Origin: Nitrospira sp.
GTDB lineage: Bacteria; Nitrospirota; Nitrospiria; Nitrospirales; Nitrospiraceae
Direction of reading: 5' to 3'
Assembly (NCBI GenBank): GCA_030123605.1
Contig: CP126123.1
Location: 372,001-436,000 of the forward strand
Length of the DNA: 64,000 nt
In this document: piece after piece, positions 1 to 7,575 of the stretch
How the letters are laid out: every line of letters starts with the position of its first letter
Position numbering within the stretch: position 1 is the first letter of the stretch
Notes under the pieces: model-generated
Told to the model about the DNA's origin: nothing
The model's database searches: none
Seen by the model: only the letters and a program-made list of their open reading frames with translations
Position numbers and translations under genes: made by a program

Positions 1-437
1 AGAACCAGCCGGTAATTCACTCCGTGGAGCTGTTCTACTTCGTGGCCTACCGTCACACGCCGATGGTGCGCAACCCGGATAAATTCGGCATCACGATCCA
101 CAAGCAGGAGGAGTACGACCTGCCGCTGGATTACTATTACACCCTGAACGAGCCGGTGGGCATTTCGTGCCTGGATGCGATGCAGATGTGCGAAGAATTC
201 TATAAAAACGACTTTCAGCCCTGGGCGGTGCGTGTGAACAGCCGCGAACATGTCTTTCTCTACATTTCCAAGTTCGGCACGAACAAGCTGCCGCAGATCT
301 ATGCCGCGACCAAGGATGGCGCGACTGCGGCGGAAGGGGTGTCCGGTCTCGTGACCTGGCCCATGGCCATCGGCGAGGGGAGCGGCGAGAAAGACGGGGA
401 GCCTTCCATGTCTCGTGTGGTGTCACACGGGGTCTGA
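1..437 (+). CDS. C-terminal end of an unidentified protein, cut by the window edge
   Basis: An open frame enters from the left edge (codons start at base 3) and ends at a TGA at 435-437, giving about 144 visible residues. The frame is already open upstream of the GTG at 24, so the real start lies outside the window. The visible part is soluble, rich in aromatic and acidic residues, with a low-complexity Gly/Glu/Ser tail. I see no catalytic motif. Its texture resembles the C-terminal region of radical SAM enzymes, and a radical SAM gene lies 400 bases downstream, so a radical SAM C-terminus is a guess only. Confidence 0.6.
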   Translation, partial: NQPVIHSVELFYFVAYRHTPMVRNPDKFGITIHKQEEYDLPLDYYYTLNEPVGISCLDAMQMCEEFYKNDFQPWAVRVNSREHVFLYISKFGTNKLPQIYAATKDGATAAEGVSGLVTWPMAIGEGSGEKDGEPSMSRVVSHGV

Positions 438-515
438 TAGCCGATCGAAGAGCCTCTGGCTCTGGCGGATAGCCGATGGTCCGCGCGCAATATATCGACC
501 CTATGCGATACACGA

Positions 516-755
516 TCAGCTCTTCATCTCGATATATCCCCGCAGCAGGTGATAAGCCCGCTCAATCTCCTTGGTCATCGCTTCGCCCTGTTTCACCAGC
601 TGCATGTATTTGCGAGGGTTGTTGGCATGATTCGCGTAGCGATGGGGATTCCACGTGTGGAGCAGCTGTGTGCGTGTCTGATCCAACTGCTCGCGGGTAC
701 AGGGCAGCGTGAGTCGGAACAGATGCAGCGCGTTGGCGAGCGGATCGTCGATCAT
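516..755 (-). CDS. small J-domain-like protein lacking a normal HPD motif
   Basis: A 79-residue soluble protein on the minus strand. The layout resembles a J domain: an N-terminal helix, then a basic segment with HTWNPHRYANH around residues 34-44, then a helix ending in EIERAYHLLRGY, like the helix III region of DnaJ where a new residue pair contacts the substrate helix. The HPD tripeptide needed to stimulate DnaK is not present; NPHRY sits where HPD would be expected. It is divergent to the radical SAM gene at 835. The role is unknown; a degenerate co-chaperone or a structural J-like module are both possible. Confidence 0.6.
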   Translation of the reverse strand: MIDDPLANALHLFRLTLPCTREQLDQTRTQLLHTWNPHRYANHANNPRKYMQLVKQGEAMTKEIERAYHLLRGYIEMKS

Positions 756-834
756 GCTGCGAAGTCTTGCAAGCGGATGCCGATGTTGTCAATGGAGTAG
801 GCGTCGCCCTTGAGGTGGCAGATCGGTCGGTACC

Positions 835-2076
835 ATGTCGACGACACTCCCAATTTTTCAACCGGTCCCGCTGTTCAGAGATCGCACCGATTATCGACAG
901 GTGCTGATCCGCGAAATGGATGCCGGCAAGATTCCCTTGAGCCTCGGCCGTGATTGTCCGGTCAAGTGCGAATTTTGCTATGAACTGGACCACTCCTACC
1001 GGGAAACGCTTGATCCGCCGAAGACCAGCGACGAGGATTGGACATTCATCCTCGACTACATCAAAAAGAAGCCCACCGACCCGACGCAGTTCTGGTGCCT
1101 CGGCGGCAACGAGTTCATGGAATGGACCGATCTCTTCCTGCACCCCAAGGCGATGGAATGGGTGGAGGACTTTCTCCGTGAGACGGATAAGAACATCCAG
1201 TTCTTCACCGTGGGGTTCGTGCATGTGCCCAAGATTCATCAATTGACCGCGCAATACCCCGGCCGCATCAACTTCGAATTGTCGGTCATTACGCTCAGCG
1301 ACTACCGTCAACGGCTGATGCCGCATGCGCCTTCGGTGAAACACCTCATGAAGGTCCTGGACGGCCCCGCCGTCTCGTCGGCCAACTTCTACGCCTTCGA
1401 TGCCCACACGATGTCCAAGGATGCGGCGACCATCTCGGCCGTCAACCAGAAGTGCGTACTCTGGATGGGAACGCTCACGCCGGTGCGGGGTCTCAAGGAG
1501 GAGACGGCGGCGGTCATGCGGCAGGGCCGGAAATTTTTGCCGGAGGAAGCGAGACGGATCTACGATCTGGGGCTGCCGAATCTGCAGACCATCCACACGG
1601 AAGCCTACACCACTGCCTTCTTGAGCCGCCGCCGCATCGTCAGCCTGTTCGATTCGCTCGAACTCGACAAGAAAGACACGGTCGTCATGGCGGGGAGCGT
1701 CTACAAAATCTTGACCATGTTTCGGAAAAACCGTGCGCGTTTTTTGTATGTGCCCAATGCGTTGCTCAGCGGAGACTCCGACTGCACGGTGCTCCTGACC
1801 TTCGACGACATTTCGCGGCGTGTGACCAACGAGAAGGTCCTCCACATCCCGAAATGCATCATGCAATCAGGACGTGGACCCTATACCGACATCACCGGGG
1901 TCACCCTGGAACAGTTCACCAAGAAGACCGGCGTGCGGGTGAAGGTGTTGCACAAGATCGATACCCGATTCGCAAACCAGCAATTGTATCGCAACGGCTC
2001 CTTACAGAACTACGTCGAGCAATACCTCAAGCATCCCTTGACGCAGAGTTACGAAGCCCTGCCGAAACCGGCCTGA
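835..2076 (+). CDS. radical SAM protein of unknown specificity
   Basis: A 413-residue protein with the radical SAM cluster motif CxxxCxxC at C41, C45 and C48 (CPVKCEFCYE), which in this superfamily holds the [4Fe-4S] cluster that cleaves S-adenosylmethionine. A GGN-type SAM-contact segment (CLGGNEF) follows near residue 90. Several further cysteines are scattered and do not form a clear second cluster motif. No methyltransferase, B12-binding or SPASM module is recognisable, so the substrate is unknown. The ATG at 835 is the first good start, although no strong ribosome binding site precedes it. The neighbour to the left may be a related enzyme. Confidence 0.82.
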   Translation: MSTTLPIFQPVPLFRDRTDYRQVLIREMDAGKIPLSLGRDCPVKCEFCYELDHSYRETLDPPKTSDEDWTFILDYIKKKPTDPTQFWCLGGNEFMEWTDLFLHPKAMEWVEDFLRETDKNIQFFTVGFVHVPKIHQLTAQYPGRINFELSVITLSDYRQRLMPHAPSVKHLMKVLDGPAVSSANFYAFDAHTMSKDAATISAVNQKCVLWMGTLTPVRGLKEETAAVMRQGRKFLPEEARRIYDLGLPNLQTIHTEAYTTAFLSRRRIVSLFDSLELDKKDTVVMAGSVYKILTMFRKNRARFLYVPNALLSGDSDCTVLLTFDDISRRVTNEKVLHIPKCIMQSGRGPYTDITGVTLEQFTKKTGVRVKVLHKIDTRFANQQLYRNGSLQNYVEQYLKHPLTQSYEALPKPA

Positions 2077-2259
2077 AACGCCTCTCGCTGTTCGTATTTG
2101 ATGACGCATTCTTCCGGCGCTTCACCCGTCTCGTTTTACGAGAGCGGAGTTTTGCCCTCACACCCATCACCCACGAGGCAGCACCGATGAGTTATCCGCC
2201 CCCTTGCAAAAACTTCCCGGTCGGGGCAACATGCGCCACCGACTTTTCTTGAGGAGGTT

Positions 2260-3189
2260 ATGCCGGAGCAGCGGAGGTTGCAGTTCTACCAAGCCGACGT
2301 GTTCACCGACCAACCGTTCGGCGGCAATCCCGTGGCGGTGTTTCCCGATGCCGATGGGCTGACCGATCTCGAGTTGCAGCAGATCGCTCGTGAAATGAAT
2401 CTGTCGGAAACCGTCTTCGTCTTGCCGCCGACCGACAAGGCGGCGGTCGTCAAGATCCGCATTTTTACTCCGACCCAGGAAATTCCCTTCGCCGGGCATC
2501 CGGTCATCGGCACCTTTTTCGTGTTGGGCATGTTGAACCGACTGGCCTTGAAGGAACCGGTGACGCGGGTGCTCCAGGAGTGCAACCTGGGATTGTTTCC
2601 CGTCGATATTCATAAGCGCAACGGGGCCATTGAGCGGATCGTAATGTCGCAGCCGAGCCCGCAATTTCTCGATGTGATCGACGAACCGGAAGCGCTGTTC
2701 TCCATCGCCCGTTCGCTGGGCATTACCAAGGCGCTGATCGCGGAGACCCATTTTCCCGTACAGGTGGTGTCCACGGGGCTGCCGGTCATCATCGTTCCGG
2801 TGCGGACGCTCACGGCCGTCCGGTCGATCGTCCCGGACGTCGCCGCGATTGCGGAACTCTCCCAGCGGTACGGCGCCAACGGCATGATGGCATTCAGTAC
2901 CATGACAGTCGAGCAGTCCTCGACCGTGCATACGAGGATGTTCGCCCCCTTGATCGGGATCGTGGAAGATCCCGCGACCGGCAGCGCCAGCGGGGCATTG
3001 GGTGCCTATCTGGTGCAGCAGGGGGTCGTGGACATCAGCCCGATGACCGAGATCACCGCCGAGCAGGGCTATGAAATCGACCGTCCTTCGCGCATTTTGA
3101 TTCAGGTGGATTCCGATGACGATGTCATTCAAAGCGTGACGGTCGGCGGTCAGGCGACGATGGTGGTGGAGGGGACGCTCACCTTCTAA
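2260..3189 (+). CDS. PhzF family isomerase/epimerase
   Basis: A 309-residue PhzF-fold protein. The N-terminus carries the family signature DVFTDQPFGGNPVAVF (residues 13-28) and the catalytic glutamate position, E50 in NLSETVFV. The C-terminal half has the matching DPATGSASGALGAYL segment, as expected for the duplicated diaminopimelate-epimerase-like fold. PhzF itself isomerises a phenazine precursor, but most bacterial homologues have unknown substrates and no phenazine genes are nearby. Length is normal for the family. A strong GAGGAGG-type ribosome binding site lies just before the ATG. It appears to stand alone, with a repeat-filled gap downstream. Confidence 0.88.
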   Translation: MPEQRRLQFYQADVFTDQPFGGNPVAVFPDADGLTDLELQQIAREMNLSETVFVLPPTDKAAVVKIRIFTPTQEIPFAGHPVIGTFFVLGMLNRLALKEPVTRVLQECNLGLFPVDIHKRNGAIERIVMSQPSPQFLDVIDEPEALFSIARSLGITKALIAETHFPVQVVSTGLPVIIVPVRTLTAVRSIVPDVAAIAELSQRYGANGMMAFSTMTVEQSSTVHTRMFAPLIGIVEDPATGSASGALGAYLVQQGVVDISPMTEITAEQGYEIDRPSRILIQVDSDDDVIQSVTVGGQATMVVEGTLTF

Positions 3190-3305
3190 CGAAGTTCTGA
3201 GTTATGAGTTCTGAGTTGCGGATTGCGCAACTGATATGAAACTGATATCGCAGAATCCGAACCCCGGCTTCCTCGACTCAAGACTCAGAAGTCAGAATTC
3301 ATAAT
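3190..3305. repeat. degenerate inverted repeat, family A (AGTTCTGAGTT core)
   Basis: The 11-mer AGTTCTGAGTT occurs twice in tandem at 3193-3203 and 3207-3217. The far side of the gap carries a degraded complementary arm (ACTCAAGACTCAGAAGTCAG around 3277-3296), so the segment could fold into one long imperfect stem. It is markedly AT-richer than the flanking genes. The same core appears in the gap at 8132-8262. Confidence 0.7.
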
Positions 3306-3324
3306 TTTTCATTTCCGAGGCCTT

Positions 3325-4356
3325 ATGAACGCAGTGGTGTTTCACGAACATGGCGGGCCGGGTAAGTTGCAGTACCAAGAGATGCCGATGCCGGTCATCG
3401 GCACGGATGAAGTGCTCGTGCGGGTGAAAGCCTGCGCGTTGAACCATCTTGATATCTGGATCCGGCAGGGGAGTCCGGCCTATCCGATGCCGCTTCCGCA
3501 TATTTCCGGATCGGACATCGCCGGCCTGGTCGATCAGGTCGGCCCTCATGTCGAAGGCATCACCAAGGGTGAGCGCGTATTCGTGTCTCCTGGCGTCGGT
3601 TGTGGGCGCTGTGAACAGTGTATGGCCGGTCGCGACAATATGTGCCGTTCCTATGGGTTGATCGGAGCCATGTGTGCCGGAGGGTATGCGGAGTACGTCA
3701 AAGTTCCGGCCAGGAACGTCTTCCCGATTCCGAATACCTTGACCTTCGAACAGGCCGCAGCCTTTCCGCTGGTATCCGTCACCGCCTGGCACATGTTGTA
3801 TACGTTGGCCGAGCTGCAGCCGGGCGAAGAGGTGTTGATCATGGGAGCGGGAAGCGGGGTGGGGCACATCGCGATCCAAATGGCCAAATTGGTCGGCGCC
3901 CGCGTATTGACCACGGTCGGCAGCGACGACAAAATTGCCAAGGCCAAGGATCTCGGCGCCGATGAAGTGATCAACCACACCCGCGAACAGGTGAATCAGC
4001 GAGTGCGGGAGTTGACTCACCGTCGTGGTGTGGACGTGGTGTTCGAACACATCGGCCCGGAGGTGTGGGGACAGTGCGTGGACTCGCTGGCGAAGGGTGG
4101 TCGTTTGATTACCTGCGGAGCCACGACCGGTGCGGACGTGAAGCTCGATCTCCGCTACGTCTACTCGCGTCAACTCACGATCAAGGGTTCCTACATGGGG
4201 ACGCAGAGTGAATTGCTCAAGGCCGCCCGGTTGGTCGGACAAGGGAAATTGCGACCGTTGATCGACCGGACCTTTCCGCTGGCCGACGCAAAGGCGGCAC
4301 AAGAATATCTCCTGGGGAGGACGTTTTTTGGTAAGATTGTCCTGACGGGAGCGTAG
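3325..4356 (+). CDS. zinc-type alcohol dehydrogenase / quinone oxidoreductase
   Basis: A 343-residue medium-chain dehydrogenase/reductase. The GroES-like N-terminal domain has the four structural-zinc cysteines C93, C96, C99 and C107. The Rossmann domain has a glycine motif GAGSGVG at 174-180 for NAD(P). The catalytic-zinc cysteine usually near residue 38-40 is replaced (ACALNHLD), as is common in the quinone-oxidoreductase-like subgroup, so reduction of an enone or quinone is more likely than alcohol oxidation. Substrate is unknown. The next gene, a CBS protein, starts 63 bases downstream on the same strand. Confidence 0.85.
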   Translation: MNAVVFHEHGGPGKLQYQEMPMPVIGTDEVLVRVKACALNHLDIWIRQGSPAYPMPLPHISGSDIAGLVDQVGPHVEGITKGERVFVSPGVGCGRCEQCMAGRDNMCRSYGLIGAMCAGGYAEYVKVPARNVFPIPNTLTFEQAAAFPLVSVTAWHMLYTLAELQPGEEVLIMGAGSGVGHIAIQMAKLVGARVLTTVGSDDKIAKAKDLGADEVINHTREQVNQRVRELTHRRGVDVVFEHIGPEVWGQCVDSLAKGGRLITCGATTGADVKLDLRYVYSRQLTIKGSYMGTQSELLKAARLVGQGKLRPLIDRTFPLADAKAAQEYLLGRTFFGKIVLTGA

Positions 4357-4419
4357 CATAGAGCGGCTCGTGCTCGATTCTCGGTTTCATTTGTTTCAAT
4401 GGATAGAAAGGAATGTTAC

Positions 4420-4854
4420 ATGGCGACTGTTGCGCAGATCATGAACAAGCAGCCTCAGAGCATCGGCCCTTCGACCTCCATTCGTAGTGCGGCGAAGAAA
4501 ATGCGTGAATTGCGAGTCGGATCACTCTTGGTCAAGAAGGGAAAAAATCATGTCGGCATCGTGACCGATACCGACCTGGTCCGGAAGGCGCTTGCCACCA
4601 ATCAAGACGTCACGAAGCTCACGGTCGAAAAGATCATGTCGTCTCCTCTCTGCACGATCGAAGGAAGCCAAGCGGTGGACGATGCACAGGACATGATGGG
4701 TGATCTCGGGGTACGTCACCTCGCGGTAACCAAGGCAGGGGCGATCGTCGGGGTGGTGTCGGTGCGGGACCTCTTGATGCACTACAAGCGATACGCACAA
4801 TCGAAAATTTCTGCCAATCAGACGTATTCGGAGCCGAAGATCGGGCAGGATTAG
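4420..4854 (+). CDS. CBS-domain pair protein
   Basis: A 144-residue stand-alone Bateman module: two CBS repeats (about residues 1-60 and 70-130) that in this family usually bind AMP, ATP or SAM and act as energy or metabolite sensors. The typical GIVTDTDLVRK and GVVSVRDLLMHY segments are present. The ATG at 4420 is preferred over the in-frame ATG at 4399 because AAGGA precedes it at a normal distance and the CBS domain begins directly there. It resembles a second CBS protein at 27847 inside the haem operon. Partner and ligand are unknown. Confidence 0.87.
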   Translation: MATVAQIMNKQPQSIGPSTSIRSAAKKMRELRVGSLLVKKGKNHVGIVTDTDLVRKALATNQDVTKLTVEKIMSSPLCTIEGSQAVDDAQDMMGDLGVRHLAVTKAGAIVGVVSVRDLLMHYKRYAQSKISANQTYSEPKIGQD

Positions 4855-4857
4855 CAA

Positions 4858-4930
4858 GCAGCTATCAGCGGTCAGCCTTCAGCTTTTAGCATTCGCTTGT
4901 CAGTGAACCTCAGACTGATGGCTGACAGCG
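4858..4930. repeat. degenerate inverted repeat, family B (CTATCAGC/GGCTGACAGC)
   Basis: The gap between two convergent genes is filled by repeated words: GCTATCAGCGGTCAGCC near 4861-4877 and, on the other side, GACTGATGGCTGACAGCG near 4914-4931, which is an imperfect inverted copy. It could act as a shared bidirectional terminator-like stem, though no T-run is present. Related copies lie at 5454-5538, 5885-5960 and 9575-9596. Confidence 0.65.
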
Positions 4931-4932
4931 TT

Positions 4933-5448
4933 TTATTTCGTCAGTTCTTTGACGAGGTGGCCTAGTTCGGGGAGGATCAGTTTTTCCATCGCCAGGCGCA
5001 CGGCATTTTCTGAACCGGGTGTGGAGAAGAGGACCCGCCCATGGACGATGCCGGCGGTCGCGCGAGTCATGATGGCCGGCGAACCGATGTCCTGATAGGT
5101 GAGTGAGCGAAAGATCTCTCCGAATCCGTCGAGGCGTTTGTCGAGCATCGCGTCGACTGCTTCAAACGTCGAGTCCCGCCTGGAAATCCCCGTCCCACCG
5201 TTGACGATGATGGCTTGAATTCCCTCGGTGCGCAAGGCCTCGCCGATCCGTTCCTTGATCAACAGCGGCTCATCCTTGACGAGGTGATAGGCCATCACCT
5301 GATGGCCCTGTTCTTTCAGCAGCCTCATGACCAACTGGCCGCTGGTATCGTTGTCGGGCGTACGGGTGTCGCTGCAGGTAATGACCATGCAACCGACGGA
5401 CTTCGGGACGTGGGCTTTATGTTCTTTATGGCTGGAAATGGCGTTCAT
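4933..5448 (-). CDS. moaB: molybdenum cofactor biosynthesis protein MoaB/MogA family
   Basis: A 171-residue single-domain MoaB/Mog protein, which in molybdenum cofactor synthesis binds molybdopterin and adenylates it. It has the early DTSGQLV segment (about residues 34-40) typical of MoaB and the molybdopterin-binding signature NGGTGISRRDST at about 83-94. Length matches the family (about 170). No other moa/moe genes are adjacent. It converges with the CBS gene across a repeat. No strong ribosome binding site is visible before the ATG at 5448, whose upstream sequence is itself repeat-derived. Confidence 0.9.
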   Translation of the reverse strand: MNAISSHKEHKAHVPKSVGCMVITCSDTRTPDNDTSGQLVMRLLKEQGHQVMAYHLVKDEPLLIKERIGEALRTEGIQAIIVNGGTGISRRDSTFEAVDAMLDKRLDGFGEIFRSLTYQDIGSPAIMTRATAGIVHGRVLFSTPGSENAVRLAMEKLILPELGHLVKELTK

Positions 5449-5453
5449 GGAGA

Positions 5454-5538
5454 GGCTGTCAGCCGTCTGCTATCAGAAGTCAGTCTCAAGAACTGATCTT
5501 TTCGCACGGCCGATGGCGATAAGCTGATGTCTGAGTAC
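5454..5538. repeat. degenerate repeat, family B
   Basis: The gap upstream of moaB contains GGCTGTCAGCC, CTATCAG (5470-5476) and TCAGTC words and, toward the other end, GATAAGCTGATGTCTGAG, in the same style as the element at 4858-4930. It reaches to the start codon of moaB, so it may form part of that gene's leader. Confidence 0.55.
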
Positions 5539-5539
5539 G

Positions 5540-5866
5540 TCAGTTCCACACCGAATCCGGATTCAGCTTCTGAGCCGGTTTGCCACCCTTGATGTGCTCG
5601 TCCAGGATGGTGGCGACATCGGCTTCCGTGACTTTGGAATACCAGGTTCCTTCCGGATAGACCACAACCGTCGGTCCTTGCTCACAGGGGCCCAGGCAGG
5701 ATGACCCCGTCACGAGGACTTCGCCCGGCATGATCCCGCGCTGCATCAACCCCATGTTGAAGGCCATGAGCAACTGCGCCGATCCCTGGTTGCCGCAGGA
5801 TGGTTTGGGATGGCCTGGGGGGCGGGCATTAGTGCAGACGAGGATGTGATATTTTGGCTTGGGCAT
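5540..5866 (-). CDS. thioredoxin-like [2Fe-2S] ferredoxin
   Basis: A 108-residue protein with four cysteines, C11, C24, C57 and C61, in the pattern C-x12-C-x32-C-x3-C. This is the signature of thioredoxin-fold [2Fe-2S] proteins related to the NuoE/HoxE subunits and to the free-standing Aquifex-type ferredoxin. The CLGPCEQGP segment holds the second cysteine pair. It probably carries single electrons in the cytoplasm; its partner is not evident from the neighbours. A good AAGGAG ribosome binding site precedes the ATG at 5866. Confidence 0.88.
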   Translation of the reverse strand: MPKPKYHILVCTNARPPGHPKPSCGNQGSAQLLMAFNMGLMQRGIMPGEVLVTGSSCLGPCEQGPTVVVYPEGTWYSKVTEADVATILDEHIKGGKPAQKLNPDSVWN

Positions 5867-5884
5867 GGGGTCTCCTTGTGTCGA

Positions 5885-5960
5885 TCAAGCGATCAGCTAT
5901 CAGCCGCCGGCTCCGATGGACGGGAATTTGGTGTTCACTGCTGAAAGCTGACTGCTTTCA
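5885..5960. repeat. degenerate repeat, family B
   Basis: The gap between two minus-strand genes has GATCAGCTATCAGCC (CTATCAG at 5897-5903) and, near the other end, CTGCTGAAAGCTGACTGC, again the CTATCAGC/AGCTGAC word pair in opposite orientation. It is the third copy within 1.2 kb. Confidence 0.55.
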
Positions 5961-6407
5961 TGCTTGTTTCGGTCTATAGGCCTGCCATTGCTCGATGCAT
6001 TCATCGGGCAACTTCCACTGTTTCAGTCCCTTCATGACCCATTCGATATAGTGTTCCTTCGGCTTGAACTTCCCGATGGGATTGGCCGCATGGGTGGTGA
6101 CGAGCAGCTTTTCGCCTTCTTCCGTGATCACGGTGGCCGGGAGATGCCGGTAGGCCCCCTCCGGGACATCGTGTTCGAATTCATCTAGGAGCTTGAGGTC
6201 TTCATCGGTGATCTCGAAGACGGCTCCCCAGACTTTTTCTCCCGGCGATGGGACGACACTCGCCAGGCCGCAGCGCCACTGCGTAGACCAGCGGCAGAAT
6301 TGAATGTTGTGGTCCGGAAGGTAGGCGATGAAGAGAAATTTGTGTTCAGGAGCGCGACGCTTGAGTTGTGATGGATTCAAATTGTCCGCGTAGAAGAAGA
6401 ACTTCAT
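5958..6407 (-). CDS. gamma-glutamylcyclotransferase-like (AIG2/GGCT fold) protein
   Basis: A 149-residue protein with the GGCT layout: an N-terminal strand followed by YADNLNPSQL (residues 6-15), where the family binds substrate through a YGxN-like loop, then GAVFEITDEDL, and the acid of LLDEFEHD (E78) at the catalytic glutamate position, followed by YRHLPATV. Relatives cyclise gamma-glutamyl peptides to 5-oxoproline; the true substrate here is not known. It is divergent to the gene at 6609 across a 200-base gap. Confidence 0.8.
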   Translation of the reverse strand: MKFFFYADNLNPSQLKRRAPEHKFLFIAYLPDHNIQFCRWSTQWRCGLASVVPSPGEKVWGAVFEITDEDLKLLDEFEHDVPEGAYRHLPATVITEEGEKLLVTTHAANPIGKFKPKEHYIEWVMKGLKQWKLPDECIEQWQAYRPKQA

Positions 6408-6535
6408 TGAAAAATGATGCTCCGTTTTGTTCGCGTAGGTTGACCGGTACTTGTACCACAGCGCCGCGCAGCCTTGTCAAGCGCAGCGGCTCCCGCGAGT
6501 TGCCGGTTTCGACGCTTTCCCTTGGGCGCTCCCGA

Positions 6536-6565
6536 TTGACAGTGAATTCGGACGCCACATATGAT
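6536..6565 (+). promoter_or_regulatory. sigma-70-type promoter for the membrane protein at 6609
   Basis: TTGACA at 6536-6541, an 18-base spacer, then TATGAT at 6560-6565. Transcription would begin near 6572. This argues against the in-frame ATG at 6561, which lies in the -10 box, and supports the ATG at 6609. Confidence 0.6.
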
Positions 6566-6608
6566 GATTTTTTTGTCTGCGATCGGTTCATGGAATGGGT
6601 CTACACCG

Positions 6609-7064
6609 ATGAGTAAAGTGCTGCATTACGCGATCTTCTTCTTGCTCCTGGGAGGGGGAGTGGTCTACTGGTGGATGAAACCGCCGAGCCTCAATCCTCT
6701 TCTCGACGCACAAGCGGCCGAGGCGTTGGCGTTGGTGCAGACCCACCGTGCTGCAGGTTATCCGACGATTCTGCAAGCCTTCAACGAACGGGTCCGCATT
6801 CAACAGGCCCGCAAGTTGGGCTTGCGTTTGGGAGAGTGGCAAGTGATCAAGCAGGAGGGCCAACGCTACGAGGTCCGTATCTACATGCGCGAACAGGGGA
6901 CGACGCAGTGGTTCGAACGGGAGTTCATTTGGCACGTCGATTTGGCGACCAAGCGGGTCAATGCTGCTTCGCTGCCGGCCGATGGTCTGATGCCGGAGGG
7001 CCCGGAGAGCGGACGCCCCCGCAATCCGGCCACGGATATTCTCTCACCGTCCCCTACAATGTAA
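6609..7064 (+). CDS. membrane-anchored hypothetical protein
   Basis: A 151-residue protein with one N-terminal transmembrane helix (about residues 5-23) and a soluble C-terminal part that probably faces the periplasm. The soluble part looks like a small alpha/beta domain ending in a proline-rich low-complexity tail. No known motif is visible. The start at 6609 is chosen because a promoter lies just upstream of it and the longer frame would begin inside the promoter. Its last 11 bases overlap the 3' end of the Rieske gene on the other strand. Confidence 0.7.
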   Translation: MSKVLHYAIFFLLLGGGVVYWWMKPPSLNPLLDAQAAEALALVQTHRAAGYPTILQAFNERVRIQQARKLGLRLGEWQVIKQEGQRYEVRIYMREQGTTQWFEREFIWHVDLATKRVNAASLPADGLMPEGPESGRPRNPATDILSPSPTM

Positions 7065-7380
7065 GCGGAACTTTCACCTGCACGTCGGAGCCCTGCACCC
7101 GTACTTCCACACAGGGGACACGGATCTCAGGATTTTCCGGGCGTTCGCCGGTGCGGACGTTGAATCGCCACCCATGCCAGGGGCACTCGACGACTTCTCC
7201 GTCCAAGGTGCCTTCGCCCAGTGGCCCACCCGCGTGGGGACAGGTATTATCGACGGCCAGAATGCGTCCGTTCACGTTGCACAGTGCGAGAAAGATCCCT
7301 GCGATCTCGACGGTGCGGCAGGTGCCGGGTGGAATCTGATCCACCTGCGCGACAGTGACATAGGTAGCCTGTGAATCCAT
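7054..7380 (-). CDS. Rieske [2Fe-2S] protein
   Basis: A 108-residue soluble Rieske ferredoxin. The cluster ligands are C47 and H49 in CPHAGGPL and C66 and H69 in CPWHGW, the standard CxH...CxxH pattern. There is no transmembrane anchor and no fused oxygenase domain, so it resembles small ferredoxin components such as those serving dioxygenases or the small subunit of assimilatory nitrite reductase. The ATG at 7380 follows AGAGGAG at a proper distance and is preferred over the TTG at 7401. It converges with, and overlaps, the preceding plus-strand gene. Confidence 0.9.
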   Translation of the reverse strand: MDSQATYVTVAQVDQIPPGTCRTVEIAGIFLALCNVNGRILAVDNTCPHAGGPLGEGTLDGEVVECPWHGWRFNVRTGERPENPEIRVPCVEVRVQGSDVQVKVPLTL

Positions 7381-7575
7381 GGGCTCCTCTGCAGATGACA
7401 AGAAGGTACCGTGGGCGTTAGGACTACGTACGACTCTGCTGGTACTTGCCTAAGCGCTTGATTTCATTGGCCGCATATGGCATAGATCTACTGAATACAT
7501 TCAAGAAAGGGTACCGCGCGCCGTTATCTTGCTATTCTTCATAGAGTGCACTCATAGGAGACCGTCGGAGCTGCT

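Noticed and set aside
562..1866. 434-residue open frame on the minus strand
   Set aside because: Antisense to the radical SAM gene with its intact cluster motif; low-complexity His/Arg/Asp-rich translation typical of a shadow frame in GC-rich DNA.
7440..7575. Promoter for the HNH gene
   Set aside because: TTGATT with an ATAGAT 18 bases on is too weak to call in a 195-base divergent gap.
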